A DNA stretch of 64,000 nucleotides, taken from positions 13,279,019 to 13,343,018 of the forward strand of contig NC_058504.1 of the NCBI RefSeq assembly GCF_020382885.2, in the 5' to 3' direction. This DNA is from Scatophagus argus (lineage: Eukaryota; Chordata; Actinopteri; Scatophagidae). The notes under the pieces were generated by a model. It made no database searches and was not told the DNA's origin. It was given only the letters and a program-made list of their open reading frames with translations. Of this stretch, positions 13,131 through 24,117 are shown one piece after another (positions within the stretch are counted from its first letter, which is position 1; every line of letters begins with the position of its first letter). Both the position numbers and the translations under genes were made by a program.

Positions 13131-15539
13131 ATGAGGACAATGACTGCTGCCCTATGCGCAATAGCCACATTGTTGGGACTCCAGCTGTGTGCTTCATACC
13201 CTGAAAGCATCGTCGACCGCTCGTCCGAAAACCTCACATCTGTACCAAGTGACCTGCCGCAGACAGTGGAGTTGTTAGACCTTTCATGCAACCACATACA
13301 CCGACTTCACCATGGAGACTTCAAAAATACCACTCTCCTGAGATTCCTCAACATGTCATGGAATAGTCTGGAGGAGATCGATCCTGAGACGTTCCTTGAC
13401 ACACCACTCCTAGAGAATCTAGACCTGTCACACAACAGACTGAGGAACCTGTCATGTCAGCGGTACCTGCTCCACACAGAAAATCTTCTGGTATTGAATT
13501 TGGCTTACAACGAGTTTTTCACAATGGCATTAGGAAATGAGTTCAGTTCCCTGGTAAAACTGGAGAGGTTAGCATTTGTAGCAAACAACATCTGTATGGG
13601 TGATTTCAAGAATATTGCTAAAGTGAAACTACGTTCACTGACCCTTTATCTGGAAACTGAACTTGTTTATGAAGCAGGGAGTCTGAAAGATGTTAATGCT
13701 CAAAGGCTTCAGATAGCCTTCACTAGCAATCAAATAATGGACCACAGTCTGTTTGCTGATGGTCTGTCACACTTTGTTGAAGTGGAGTTGCTAAATTTGA
13801 CAGGAGGCTACAATTACCTAAGTAAGCAGTTGGGTGAGACAACAGAAATCCACACATCTCATCTTTATCTCACCAACATATCAATTGACTGGCCCGACTT
13901 AACTCACTTTGTAAATGTGGTTCTGTGTACATCTATAGCCCATTTGACTGCCACTGATGTGGCCATGTACAAATTGCCTAGACAAGACACTCCTGTGGTT
14001 AGAACATGTAAAATGAAGTCCTTCACAGCCAAGAGGGCGGTGGTGAAGTCTTTCTTTTTTTCACAGGAGGCTGTATACAATTTTTTTATCAACATGCCAG
14101 TGGAGAGTTTAGCAATCACTGAGACTGCAATCATACACATGACATGCCCAAAGTGGCATAATCCCATCCTCCAGCTGGACTTTTCCTTTTGTGCTCTATC
14201 AGACTCCATCTTCTCCAGAGTGGATGGTCAAAAAATTCTTGATTGTGAGAACCTGGATAACATCACGAAAATGACCCTGGTAGGAAACAATCTTCAGAGC
14301 CTTCAGTTACTGAGCAAACGCATGCAATACATGAAGTCCCTGCAACATCTGGACCTGGGCCTCAACTCTCTGGTTTATGATGGCGTGGAAGAATGTGTCT
14401 GGCCACCAAGCATCACCAATATGACTCTGTCTTCTAATGGTCTGACAGACTCTGTTTTTAAATGTCTGCCAGAAGGAACACAAACACTGGACCTCCAGAA
14501 TAACCAAATTTCCGTGGTACCATCATCCATCTTGAATCTGAAAAACCTTTTATCTCTGAATCTAAATGCAAACAGGCTGCGGGACCTGCCAGCATGTAAT
14601 GATTTCCCCTTACTGAATGAGCTTCTGCTCAGGTCAAATTCCCTCAACGCGCCAGTTGTGAACAAGCTGGAAAGTTGCCCCAATCTGAAAACCCTGGATG
14701 TCAGTTATAACCCCTTCACTTGTACCTGTCCTCTGAGGAGTTTCCTAAGTCTTGCCATTGATTCCGAAAAGAGGACCAGTCACACAGGAATTGAATTCTT
14801 GAGTTGGCCATTGGGCTATTATTGCACTTACCCAGAGGCTCTGAGAACCTCTACCTTGAACAACATCTGGATCCCAGAGGTCTCCTGTAATGGTGGCCTT
14901 CTAGCTGTCACTATCTTGTGCCCAACAGTGACATTGACAATTGTAATTATGACACTGTGCCATCATTGGGATGTACTCTGGTATATCAAGATGATCTGGC
15001 AGTGGACCAGAGCCAAGCATCGTGCCAGAAGGCGACAAGTTCGGCCAGAAGATCTGGTGGGTGTTGAGTTTCACGCTTTTGTGTCTTATAGCCAGCATGA
15101 TGCAGACTGGGTGCACAATTTCCTTCTCACCAACCTCGAAGGCCCCGCAGGTGGGCTCCAAATTTGCCATCATGAGAAAGACTTTGTGCCAGGAAAGGCA
15201 ATTATTGAGAACATCATGACCTGCGTGGAGAAAAGCCGACGCTGTGTGTTTGTGCTCTCTGCTCACTTTGTAAAGAGCGAGTGGTGCCATTATGAACTTT
15301 ACTTTGCCAGTCATCAACGCCTGGCTCGGGGATCAGACAGCGTTGTGCTGGTACTGCTTGAGCCTCTGCCTCAGTACCTGATCCCATCAAAGTACTACCA
15401 ACTGAAATCCATGATGGGCCGACATACATACTTGGAGTGGCCTCGGGACAAGGCCAAGCAGAGGCTGTTCTGGGCTAACCTCAGGGCTGCCCTACAGACA
15501 GACCTTCCAAATGCACCAGTCACACAAACAGAGGAGTGA
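13131..15539 (+). CDS. tlr1: Toll-like receptor 1 (TLR1/6/10 family), single coding exon
   Basis: Surface receptor that pairs with TLR2 to sense lipopeptides and signals through MyD88. The 802-residue frame is uninterrupted. It has a signal peptide at about 1-22 (start MRTMTAAL; a second Met at residue 4 is an alternative start), leucine-rich repeats such as LDLSHNRLRNL and LDLQNNQISVV, and a cysteine-rich LRR C-terminal cap (PFTCTCPLRSF, then CTYPEAL). A transmembrane helix follows at about 590-610 and a TIR domain at about 646-789. TIR box 1 is FHAFVSYS. The BB loop DFVPGK keeps the proline (about 687) needed for MyD88 signalling. Box 3 is seen as FWANLR. The C-terminus resembles TLR1/6/10 more than TLR2, and the position beside klb fits the 4p14 locus. 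Mammals have three copies there; this window shows one. Confidence 0.93.
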   Translation: MRTMTAALCAIATLLGLQLCASYPESIVDRSSENLTSVPSDLPQTVELLDLSCNHIHRLHHGDFKNTTLLRFLNMSWNSLEEIDPETFLDTPLLENLDLSHNRLRNLSCQRYLLHTENLLVLNLAYNEFFTMALGNEFSSLVKLERLAFVANNICMGDFKNIAKVKLRSLTLYLETELVYEAGSLKDVNAQRLQIAFTSNQIMDHSLFADGLSHFVEVELLNLTGGYNYLSKQLGETTEIHTSHLYLTNISIDWPDLTHFVNVVLCTSIAHLTATDVAMYKLPRQDTPVVRTCKMKSFTAKRAVVKSFFFSQEAVYNFFINMPVESLAITETAIIHMTCPKWHNPILQLDFSFCALSDSIFSRVDGQKILDCENLDNITKMTLVGNNLQSLQLLSKRMQYMKSLQHLDLGLNSLVYDGVEECVWPPSITNMTLSSNGLTDSVFKCLPEGTQTLDLQNNQISVVPSSILNLKNLLSLNLNANRLRDLPACNDFPLLNELLLRSNSLNAPVVNKLESCPNLKTLDVSYNPFTCTCPLRSFLSLAIDSEKRTSHTGIEFLSWPLGYYCTYPEALRTSTLNNIWIPEVSCNGGLLAVTILCPTVTLTIVIMTLCHHWDVLWYIKMIWQWTRAKHRARRRQVRPEDLVGVEFHAFVSYSQHDADWVHNFLLTNLEGPAGGLQICHHEKDFVPGKAIIENIMTCVEKSRRCVFVLSAHFVKSEWCHYELYFASHQRLARGSDSVVLVLLEPLPQYLIPSKYYQLKSMMGRHTYLEWPRDKAKQRLFWANLRAALQTDLPNAPVTQTEE

Positions 15540-15563
15540 CTGAGGAAACCAACCAAAGAGGAA

Positions 15564-15569
15564 AATAAA
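15564..15569 (+). terminator. candidate poly(A) signal of tlr1
   Basis: AATAAA lies 25 bases after the stop codon. Further AATAAA hexamers lie near 15701 and 15788, so a longer 3' UTR reaching toward ints10 is possible. Confidence 0.4.
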
Positions 15570-16136
15570 GTGTGATTGAGACAAAAAGAGAAGGGGAAGT
15601 GTGCAAAGTGTGCAAATTTTCTTTCTTTAACACATGACCATACTTTTCTAGAGCTATGATGTCTACTTTTTAATCTTTCACTGAGCAGAACTATCTTTGC
15701 AATAAATCACATAACAATATGTCATAACTTCTTTCAATCACATGAATGAAAAAATGTATATAAACTAACAAAATTCTGAAACCAAAGCAATAAAGTCATC
15801 AATATCAAAAATGCTTTTAATTTTTTGGACTCCCACAAAATGTCACAATATGATGAGAGCACTTCAAATGTGTTTATGCACTTGTTACCACTAAAGACGA
15901 AAACTATACCACATACATACCACAACAACTGCACGTATATTGTGAAAACCAGTACTCTCACAGACTCTCAAAAGAGAGATTCACATTTAAAAAGATGTTG
16001 AGTGATGGATGACAAAGACACGAGAGAAAGAAATGTCTTCTTTGTTGTGAAACAGCTGTTGGAGTCATAAAGTCAGTCCAGCTGCATCAAAAATGTGCCC
16101 GAAATATGAAAAGGATCAAAAGTCACAGGACAGATG

Positions 16137-19100
16137 TCAGGGAAGAGACTGGATGATGATGATTTTCTCATTGATGCAGAAACGGTGAAGCACACTTAAC
16201 AGGTTCTCTCCACAGCGCGACACCTGCCTCTCCATGGCCAGACGGAAATCTTCCTTCACTCCTTTGGTAATTCCACGAGTCACTGTGTGGTGTCTGAAAA
16301 AAAATAAAAGGAAAAAAAAATTAACACAAAATATATATGAGCAAAAATGTATTATTTTGAGTTAATTTGCTATAAACAGAGAGACTGAGATCTTTGCAGT
16401 AAATACACAATCATGCAAACAGCATGTTACTTTTTTCCTTATATATGTAAAACAACCAGTCAAAATTTCACAATGAAAGTTTCACAGTCATAAGTAAAAG
16501 CCACATAAAACATGTTCACAAATGAAATGAGATCAAGTGTTATGAAAAGGCAAAAAACTAAATTGACTGCACGACAAGACCTACATCGACCTCAAATAAC
16601 AACAACAACAGTGATGACCACAGAAAGATGAGCAATGGCTCAAAGAAACAAACGTCGACAGGAAATCAAAGAACGACTAACTCTTGATGTAAAATGACAG
16701 TCCCAAATCAAAACTCTGGGGATGACAAGCCTTGAATTAGGAAATGAAGGAAGGGTGACTGGTGTGAGGGAAGGATGGGAGGGGCCTGGGGTACCTGTCC
16801 ATCGTCTGCACCCCTTGTAGCAGAAGGGTATTTAACTCCACCCCCAGGGCGGGACTAGGGTTCCTGAGGGACAGCAACATTCAACAACTCTCAGTCAGTG
16901 AGGGTGCACTCAAGTATTTTAACTAGAGGTGCACCGATTGTAATTTTCTTGACCAATTCCGATTTCCAATGTGATCTGATGAGAACAATTTTTACAGAGT
17001 CCAATTTTCTTTCTAAGAACTATAATTGACAGTGTAAGCAAACAAAAATCAACTTTTCTTCAATGCAAAATTTTGCTTTCATACTAAAAGAAAAGAGCTA
17101 CAAATAACATTAATTAACTGCAAATGAGCTGTACACCCAACTTTATCTATTTTACTTTACCAAACAAAAGCAGGTGCAACAGATTCATATAACAAAATAA
17201 ATGTCAGTTACTTATATCATTTTACAGTATGCTTATATATTTTCAACATAACAGGACATTGACCTGTATCTCTTTTTTTAATTTGGGTTACAAATCTCCA
17301 AATAAAACTATATTCTTAAAAAATAATAATGGTGCGGTGGGTGACAGAATATAACAAGGGACCATAATTTTCCTTGCAATTATTTTGATCTTTTCACTGC
17401 TCATATACCAAGGGAAGATAGGAGAGGCTGATGGCTTGTGTCTGGCACTGAGCTCTAGCTAGCTTTAGCTGCTTTTCCTTTGCTTCTTCAAACTGGGCAT
17501 GTTCAGCTGGGTGATGGTGTTTTAACTGTCTGATTAGGTTTGTTGTTCCAAACGGTTCTGTGGTAGTCCCCCGTCGTTTACTTTGGCCTTACATGTATTC
17601 CAAATTGATAGCTTTGAGTCTTCTTCACCCATAGTACTTCACAGAACTTCCATACAAAAGACATGTTAGAGTGCAGCTGTGATCTTATTGCCTGTGCCGC
17701 TGTGCGTATGATGTGTGGTGCATGCGTAAAACAGACCGGCTCGAAAATACACAAGACTGACCAGCCGGTCTCCAGTCCAGGGCCAAGCACACTGAAAACC
17801 GGCCGATTCTAGTTGATGGCAGGTCAGTCGGTGCATCTCTAATTTTAACTTCTACAACATGAATGAAGGAGTTTGACAGAAGCTTTATTTTACATACGAC
17901 CCTTCTCTTTCAAACACCAGCTCCGTTGACAGCATTTTCGGTAGAAATAGCAGCTTCCCCACAGGCCATGTCTTCTCTATAAACAGCACTGTTCTTTTTG
18001 AGAGTAGTAAAAGAACAGGAGTGTGCAAAGTCATCATGCCAACTAAAATGTTTTGAATGTGAGGTGCTTACTTTATCAGCATTCCCTGATTGGGAAGCAG
18101 CTCCAGTTGAATCCTTCCCCCTTCTGGAGTGCGCAGGTATGCAAATTCCTCCAACATGTCAATGTCTAACAAAAATCATGAGCTTATGGAAACTAACATC
18201 CAAGGCAAAAATAGTACACAAAGTAACCACAAAATGACAAACTGTGGCTCTATTGTGATTGTATGTGTTGTTACAAAAAGGATACTGGTGACATAGTTGA
18301 AGAAATTCTCGTACTGGAAACCACCTTGCTGACAGATCTTATCCACTGCCTTTAAAAAGAGCAGCTCACCCTGTGGCCAATCATACTGCAGGAGCACCAC
18401 CACATGACCGAGGGACAGGTCATCTCGGCTGTCTGTGAAGGCACGGAGCTGATTGGACAAAATGAGAAATAGAAAAAATTAGTTATATAGTGTTTAATAT
18501 CTGAATTTCATACATTAACACAGATTTCACTAGTTAAAGTACCTTGAAGCAGGCTAGCATCAGCTGGAGACAGAAAGGTAACACAGCTTTGCTGGTGCAG
18601 GGAAGCAATCTCAGGTCATTACCTAGATATGACAAAAATGACAGCGTTATGTTCCAGTGATCACAGTTATGTATTTGTCTGTCATCTGACATAATAAAGG
18701 ATGTCATTTATATACCATCTGTATCAAGGGACAGCACCGGTTTCAGCAAAGTCAGTTATTTCTAATGAATATGTAAATGCCGCAGAGGGAACTTGTGGTT
18801 GTTACTACTTACAGCAATCAGCATACAGACACAAACAATGTCCCTACTTAAAGATATTGTTTTCAAAATATGAAAGCCTCTTCTACTCAATTTTACAAAA
18901 AGAGACAAAGTCTGTAGTATAGTGAGAATCGATGACTGAATGTTGTATAAAAATGCATGAAGCGATTTTACCTTTCCTTGTCTTGGTCTTGACTCTACCC
19001 TGATCCTCTGGGGTCTTTGTCGATACTTGGTTTGGGGGCACAAGCCCACTGACAACATCAAGCAGCTTCTCACAGGCCATCTGATTAACATATATGGTAC

Positions 19101-19817
19101 AATAGATACATCACATCTGTAACCATGGCAGGATCATACACTAATTTTGGTATAAAATTTCACTTAAAGGGCATTTCCCCTGTCTTTTGTACTGCAGATC
19201 CTGTTATAAGCACACGCTGTCCACATTTTATGGATATCTTTTTGCTAAACCAAAACCTATAATGAAAATTATCGATGACCAACTTTATAAATAATTAAGT
19301 ATGCACGTCAAATACGTTATAAAGTTATGCATGTTCAAAATCAGGTAGACGTGTTTGATAATGTAGGGTCTTTGAGCCAAAGTATATACATATCAATTAG
19401 TCAGAATGGTTGATAAGTATATTAAGTCAGATCAGCATTATATTGTACAAAATATCTGAAAAAGAGACCATGAGATTTGAACTCCGCTTCAGTTGTGTGC
19501 CTAAATTTGACCATAACTCTAACACCACCTGCAGGTCAGTTGGTGGTATAGATTGATTTTTGGGAATGCTGAGAACAGAAAAACCTTCCACATAATGTAT
19601 CCTGCATGTCAGTGCAATGCAGACATAAGTATAGACAAGATTAGAACAACAGATGTTTCCAGAAAAAACTATAAAGACTATAAATTTAGAAATTTCAATG
19701 TGATACAAATAAGACAGAAATTACTGCTCAATACATTGAAAGGGATGGAGTACATGCAACATGTATCTGTATATGCACGTCTCCTGACAGTTACCACAAT
19801 TATATGTAAGTGTGTGG

Positions 19818-19851
<34 letters not shown>

Positions 19852-22800
19852 CCTATACTCTCCCAGTGCGTAGTGGCAGGAAGCCTGCTGTATGAGGGCC
19901 CTGTGGTGCTCCAGACTGGCCTGAGCTGAAGGGCTCTGCTGTCCTGGCTGAGGCTGTTGCACTGCAGCCATCTGGTGCAGACTGGAGAGGGCCTTGCGGT
20001 ACTGTCCCTAGAGAAACAACACACACATAATCAGTATACTTATAGTCCAAATAGTCACAGACAACTCACAAGGAAAGATATCTTGACATTTATAAATATA
20101 GTTGTATCACAAGCTCTAAATTAAGATATACTGTATGTATGTATTGCCATATTTTGGTCATTTTCAGATCTTTTTATCACATTTTCTTACATTGCTCAAT
20201 TAAGTTTAATTTAATCCAGTATGAAACAATAAATTACAATAAATAAATAAAAAACAAATAAAAAGGGAGGAAAATAAAGCATGTTTCTTGCCTGGTATAT
20301 GATCATGTCAGTAAGAAATATTCTGAACCACAACCAGCTGTCTGTCTTCCAAGATGCACAGATCTTCTTGAACTCTGTCAAAATAAAATGTTTCATTCAA
20401 ATGATTAACATTTTTGACCTTATTCCTGCTTAATGAGAATTAAATAAACTTGTATTTATAAATGTTATAAAGAAAAGGTTATAAGAATACATCTGCAGAT
20501 ATTGTCGCCAATTTCTAATATCGTATGTGTTGGAGTGACTGGACCCTGTCTGGGTGTGTACAACAGAAACACACATGAACAGAAAAGCTGTTTACCAGAT
20601 TCTAGGCTATCATGGGAGTGAAGAAGATCCCAGCTTTCCCTTGCTGTGCGGAAGCTGTCCAGAGTCTCTGACCAGTTGGGCATCTCAGTCTTGTTCACAT
20701 GAATGTGTCGACCTCGACCTTTTCCCAACCCTTCCTCATCATCTGAGCTCTACAATGAGAAACACACACAAAGTGACAAAAAAGACAATATAACTGAAAC
20801 ATGCAACAGTCACACACTAAAACCTATTTAAGAAAACACATTCAGTAACCTTACACACTACAAATGATCTGCAGTCAGTCTTTCTTGGCTCTCAAAACAA
20901 CAAACAAAAAAAAATCATATGGAAACAACTAATGATTTCTGATCTGTCCTCACCATTGTCTTCTCTCTCCCATCTGCCAGTTTGCGTTTCTTATGTGCAT
21001 GTTTCACTACTCCTCTTTCCACCTCCACATCATTATACACTGAGCTCAAATCCTCTACGAGGATCCACGGCCCAGAACTCAAAGCATTCACACCTGCCAA
21101 ACATAAACACGGAATTTGTTCATTTAACTATTCATTGAAAAAGAAACAGAAATACATATCCTTGTGAACTAGAGTGAAATGAACAAACAGGGAACTGAAC
21201 AATGTGCGGTAGAAAAGCCAGAGGCTGACCCTGAAACAGTGCAGGCTGTATAGATGAGACATATAGAAAGGCACTGCGGAAGAGGACGAGTGCAGCATAG
21301 ATGACAGCTTGACTGCAGTAGCGGGACCTTGTGTCTCCTTCCAGACCAGGCAGGTAGCGGCACAGCTCCTTCACTCTCTGCAGCATGTCCACGTAACTCC
21401 TACAGCATAAGGTAAACACACAAACAAAGAAACACTTACCTTTAAAGACGTTTATACTGACTATTAAATGGCCAATACTATGTATATATACATGCACACA
21501 TGTATGTTTACATGTATATAAGCAAATCTGAGACATTTAAGGTTGAACAAAGACCTCTCCAAAAACAACAACAACAAACAACAACAAAAACTGAACATTA
21601 TTAACATTATTATTACCGGTATATATTAAGAGTCACTTGAATACAAAACATGGCTGAAATACAGTACTGGCTGACTGACAGGCAGTCTTATATACTACCT
21701 TTGTCCCTTGTCCCCCTGCCACTCGCAACGCGCTCCAACCACAGCAAGGATATCCAACATTCTCTCCCAAGGTTCTGCTACCACTGAAGACTTTTCCGAT
21801 AGGCCATCAATCACATAACGCTGGGAGCCACGAGACACACTGGGGGATTTCAGCGACCCACCTTCTTGAGAGCCTGAAACAACGAACAAGAGGAATAGAA
21901 ACAAGATGTCAGGCAGGCAAAGAACAGAAAAAAAAAATACAGAGAGGGACCCAACTGAAGGACATGAAATCTTGAGGTTGTAAGTGATCATACTGTGATA
22001 GCACAAGAGAAAGGGGGAAAAAACGGCATCAACACAGTGCAGCTTTACCTTGTATCTGTATATCAGGTGAGGGTCCACGGGTAACATAGCCGATATAGAA
22101 TTCAGCTGCTTTCAGCATGTACTTCTGCATCAAGCTGGCCGGCAAGCGCATGTCCATATTTTTGATGACCAAAGGAAGGACATCACACACTGTAATTATG
22201 AGAAAGAATTAGTGTAGAAGTCATTTCATATATCAAGTGGGCCATTCACTGAGTGAAAACCAAGTTTTGTTTAACTCACCAAAAAGTTTCCTAAAGCAGT
22301 TGACAGGAGTCTCCAAATTCTCAGACGCCTCTGCCTCTAACAGTGTTTCTCCTAGATTGACCTAAACATACAGCAAAAGAGTTAGTGACTGTTTTAGTGC
22401 TATTTGAAAGCTAAAAAAATGTTTTCACTTATGCACTGCACTTTTTTAAAAGAATGCATTTTACTTGATTTGATGCATGTTATTGTATGCATGTATTATT
22501 TTGTTATCATCGCTATTTTTTATATTTTTGCAGTTATTATATAGTGTTCTATCCCTGTGTATCTTACTCTTTTTTTCTTCTCTTTTATTGGATCAGTTTT
22601 ATTTTCCATCTTACTGTGCACTACTTTTCTATCCCTGTTTTTATATTCATTTTATGTTTTCTTATGCGAAGCATTTGATGCATGTAATTTCTTTGTTGCA
22701 AAACACTTTGAGCTTTATTTTTTGTAAGAAATATGGTATACAAATAAAATTTATCATTATTATTTATATCAGGTTCAAATGTAAACACACAAGTGTTACG

Positions 22801-23596
22801 TTATTATTACGTACCCCGTGTTGGACTACAGACTCTGGAAAACGCTTAAGAAGGAGAAGCAGCATCTCTGCCTTCTCCAGTGTGTTGAAACACTGCTCTG
22901 TGGCTTTCAGCAGCATCTCACACTGCACACGACCAGGCAGTGTCTCAAACAGACCTGGGGAAGACAAATATATACACACATGTTCATATTTCCAAACATT
23001 AATACTCCATGACAGAAATTATGTTGTAATATATACTAATGCAGGCATGGCCTGCATACAAACAAGGGAGTTAAATTTCTCTCACCTCGCAGAAACTGTG
23101 CATGTTTGTCCTGAGAGTCACTGCGCAGAGCAGCTGTGATGACACTGATCTCCCGCCAAACAATGGGCTGATCTGGAAAGTTTATAAACCTAAAAGGATG
23201 GAGAATTCATTGCCAATTGGCTCAGACTCAGCCAAGGACACTCGACATTATCCGTTACCATAGAGACGGTACACTGTAACTCACATGTCATACAGCAGTC
23301 TTCCTGCAGAAGTAGTCCTCTCCGCATTTCGTTCAATGATGTACATTTCATACTGTGAAAACATGTTAACCAGATTTTAACAATGGATTCATATAATGCT
23401 TGACTGATACATTAAAACAAGCTCATATAAATCTGGTTGACGACTACAAGCAGCTGATATGTGTTACCTGTATGTTGAAATCTGTAGGGTAAAGAGTTCT
23501 GGCAGTTATGAGCCAAGCTTTGGCTGCACACGGGTCTTCAGAGACGAGCTCCCGGGCTCTTTTCACCAAAAACTCGCAGTCTTTTTGCGCTGACAT
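16137..23596 (-). CDS. ints10: Integrator complex subunit 10
   Basis: Subunit of the nuclear Integrator complex, which cleaves snRNA 3' ends and attenuates RNA polymerase II transcripts. Seventeen minus-strand exons join in frame to 714 residues (human 710): 23468-23596, 23285-23352, 23086-23189, 22815-22954, 22280-22361, 22049-22189, 21699-21873, 21230-21399, 20954-21093, 20596-20749, 20292-20374, 19852-20007, 18972-19080, 18543-18622, 18286-18448, 18072-18165 and 16137-16293. Hallmark segments match the human protein, for example [60 protein letters not shown] and [16 protein letters not shown]. No enzyme motif is expected or seen. The exon-11 donor is GC (CAG/GCAAGA). The exon-12 donor opens directly into a CA/TG microsatellite. 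The last intron holds a hAT element. The divergent start faces slc25a51. Confidence 0.96.
16924..17841 (-). mobile_element. non-autonomous hAT DNA transposon with BED-finger remnant
   Basis: Terminal inverted repeats are TAGAGGTGCACCGA at the left and TAGAGATGCACCGA (reverse complement) at the right, 13 of 14 matching. The element is flanked by perfect 8-bp direct repeats ATTTTAAC at 16916-16923 and 17842-17849, the target size of hAT elements. At 17478-17552 the minus strand reads [20 protein letters not shown], the second half of a BED zinc finger as in hAT transposases. Only 918 bases remain and the catalytic and dimerisation parts are absent, so it cannot move by itself. A stop codon separates the finger piece from an upstream frame ([11 protein letters not shown]). 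It lies in the last intron of ints10. Confidence 0.9.
19819..19849. repeat. (TG)n microsatellite touching the ints10 exon-12 donor
   Basis: On the minus strand the donor GTACACAC starts at 19851 and runs straight into the CA repeat. Donor positions +3 onward are therefore repeat sequence. Confidence 0.85.
22440..22765 (+). repeat. L2-like LINE 3' tail fragment
   Basis: T-rich sequence ends in AACACTTTGAGC, then ATACAAATAAAATT and short ATT repeats, the arrangement of L2-type LINE 3' ends in fish. No coding part remains. It lies in intron 4 of ints10 (minus strand), between exons at 22815 and 22361. The family call is inference. Confidence 0.45.
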
Positions 23597-24117
23597 TTTA
23601 CATGAATTTAGATTTCAGTGCCGATGAAGACAAACTGACCTCAATTCAGGCTGTAATTTAATGCATACGGTTCTCTTGTATGCACAAGTCTCGGTGGATA
23701 AATCTTGAATTAAATGCTGTAGCCAATTTTGACGTTAGGTTAAAGAGAGCTGCTTCATACAAAATGTTAGATGAATGTAAATGTTACACAGCTAGCAACA
23801 TATAGCTAGTTACCGTTAGCAAATACGCCTTCAATTAACATCTTTGCTGGAATTGTTCATAAACCATGCTTTCTTGTTCAATTGTTTCTTATACATGTAA
23901 AAGCCATGCGTAACAATAAAAAGAAAAACAACTAAAATATTTTAGAAATTACGGGTCAAAGTTGGCTAAACCTTTATTTACGGACCGACACTCTACCAAT
24001 ACGTTACGATAATGACGCCATGCCGTAGTCGCAAAAATGACGCTTCATCCTGCTTTACGACCAACATGCAAGCACTTCCTGGTTAGCGGTCGTCGCACCA
24101 AAACAATGCTAAAACAG
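23597..24117. promoter_or_regulatory. shared divergent promoter region, ints10 / slc25a51
   Basis: The ints10 start codon (minus) and a plausible non-coding first exon of slc25a51 (plus, ending AAAACAG/GTAATT at 24117/24118) face away from each other with under 0.55 kb between them. The interval holds an ETS-like site (CACTTCCTGG at about 24072-24081) and two CRE-half-like TGACGC motifs at about 24012 and 24040. No TATA box is obvious. A bidirectional promoter is inferred. Confidence 0.45.

Noticed and set aside
22477-23139. 220-codon plus-strand open frame
   Set aside because: It runs through T-rich LINE tail, ints10 introns and the antisense of ints10 exons. Its hydrophobic composition reflects poly-T rather than a protein.
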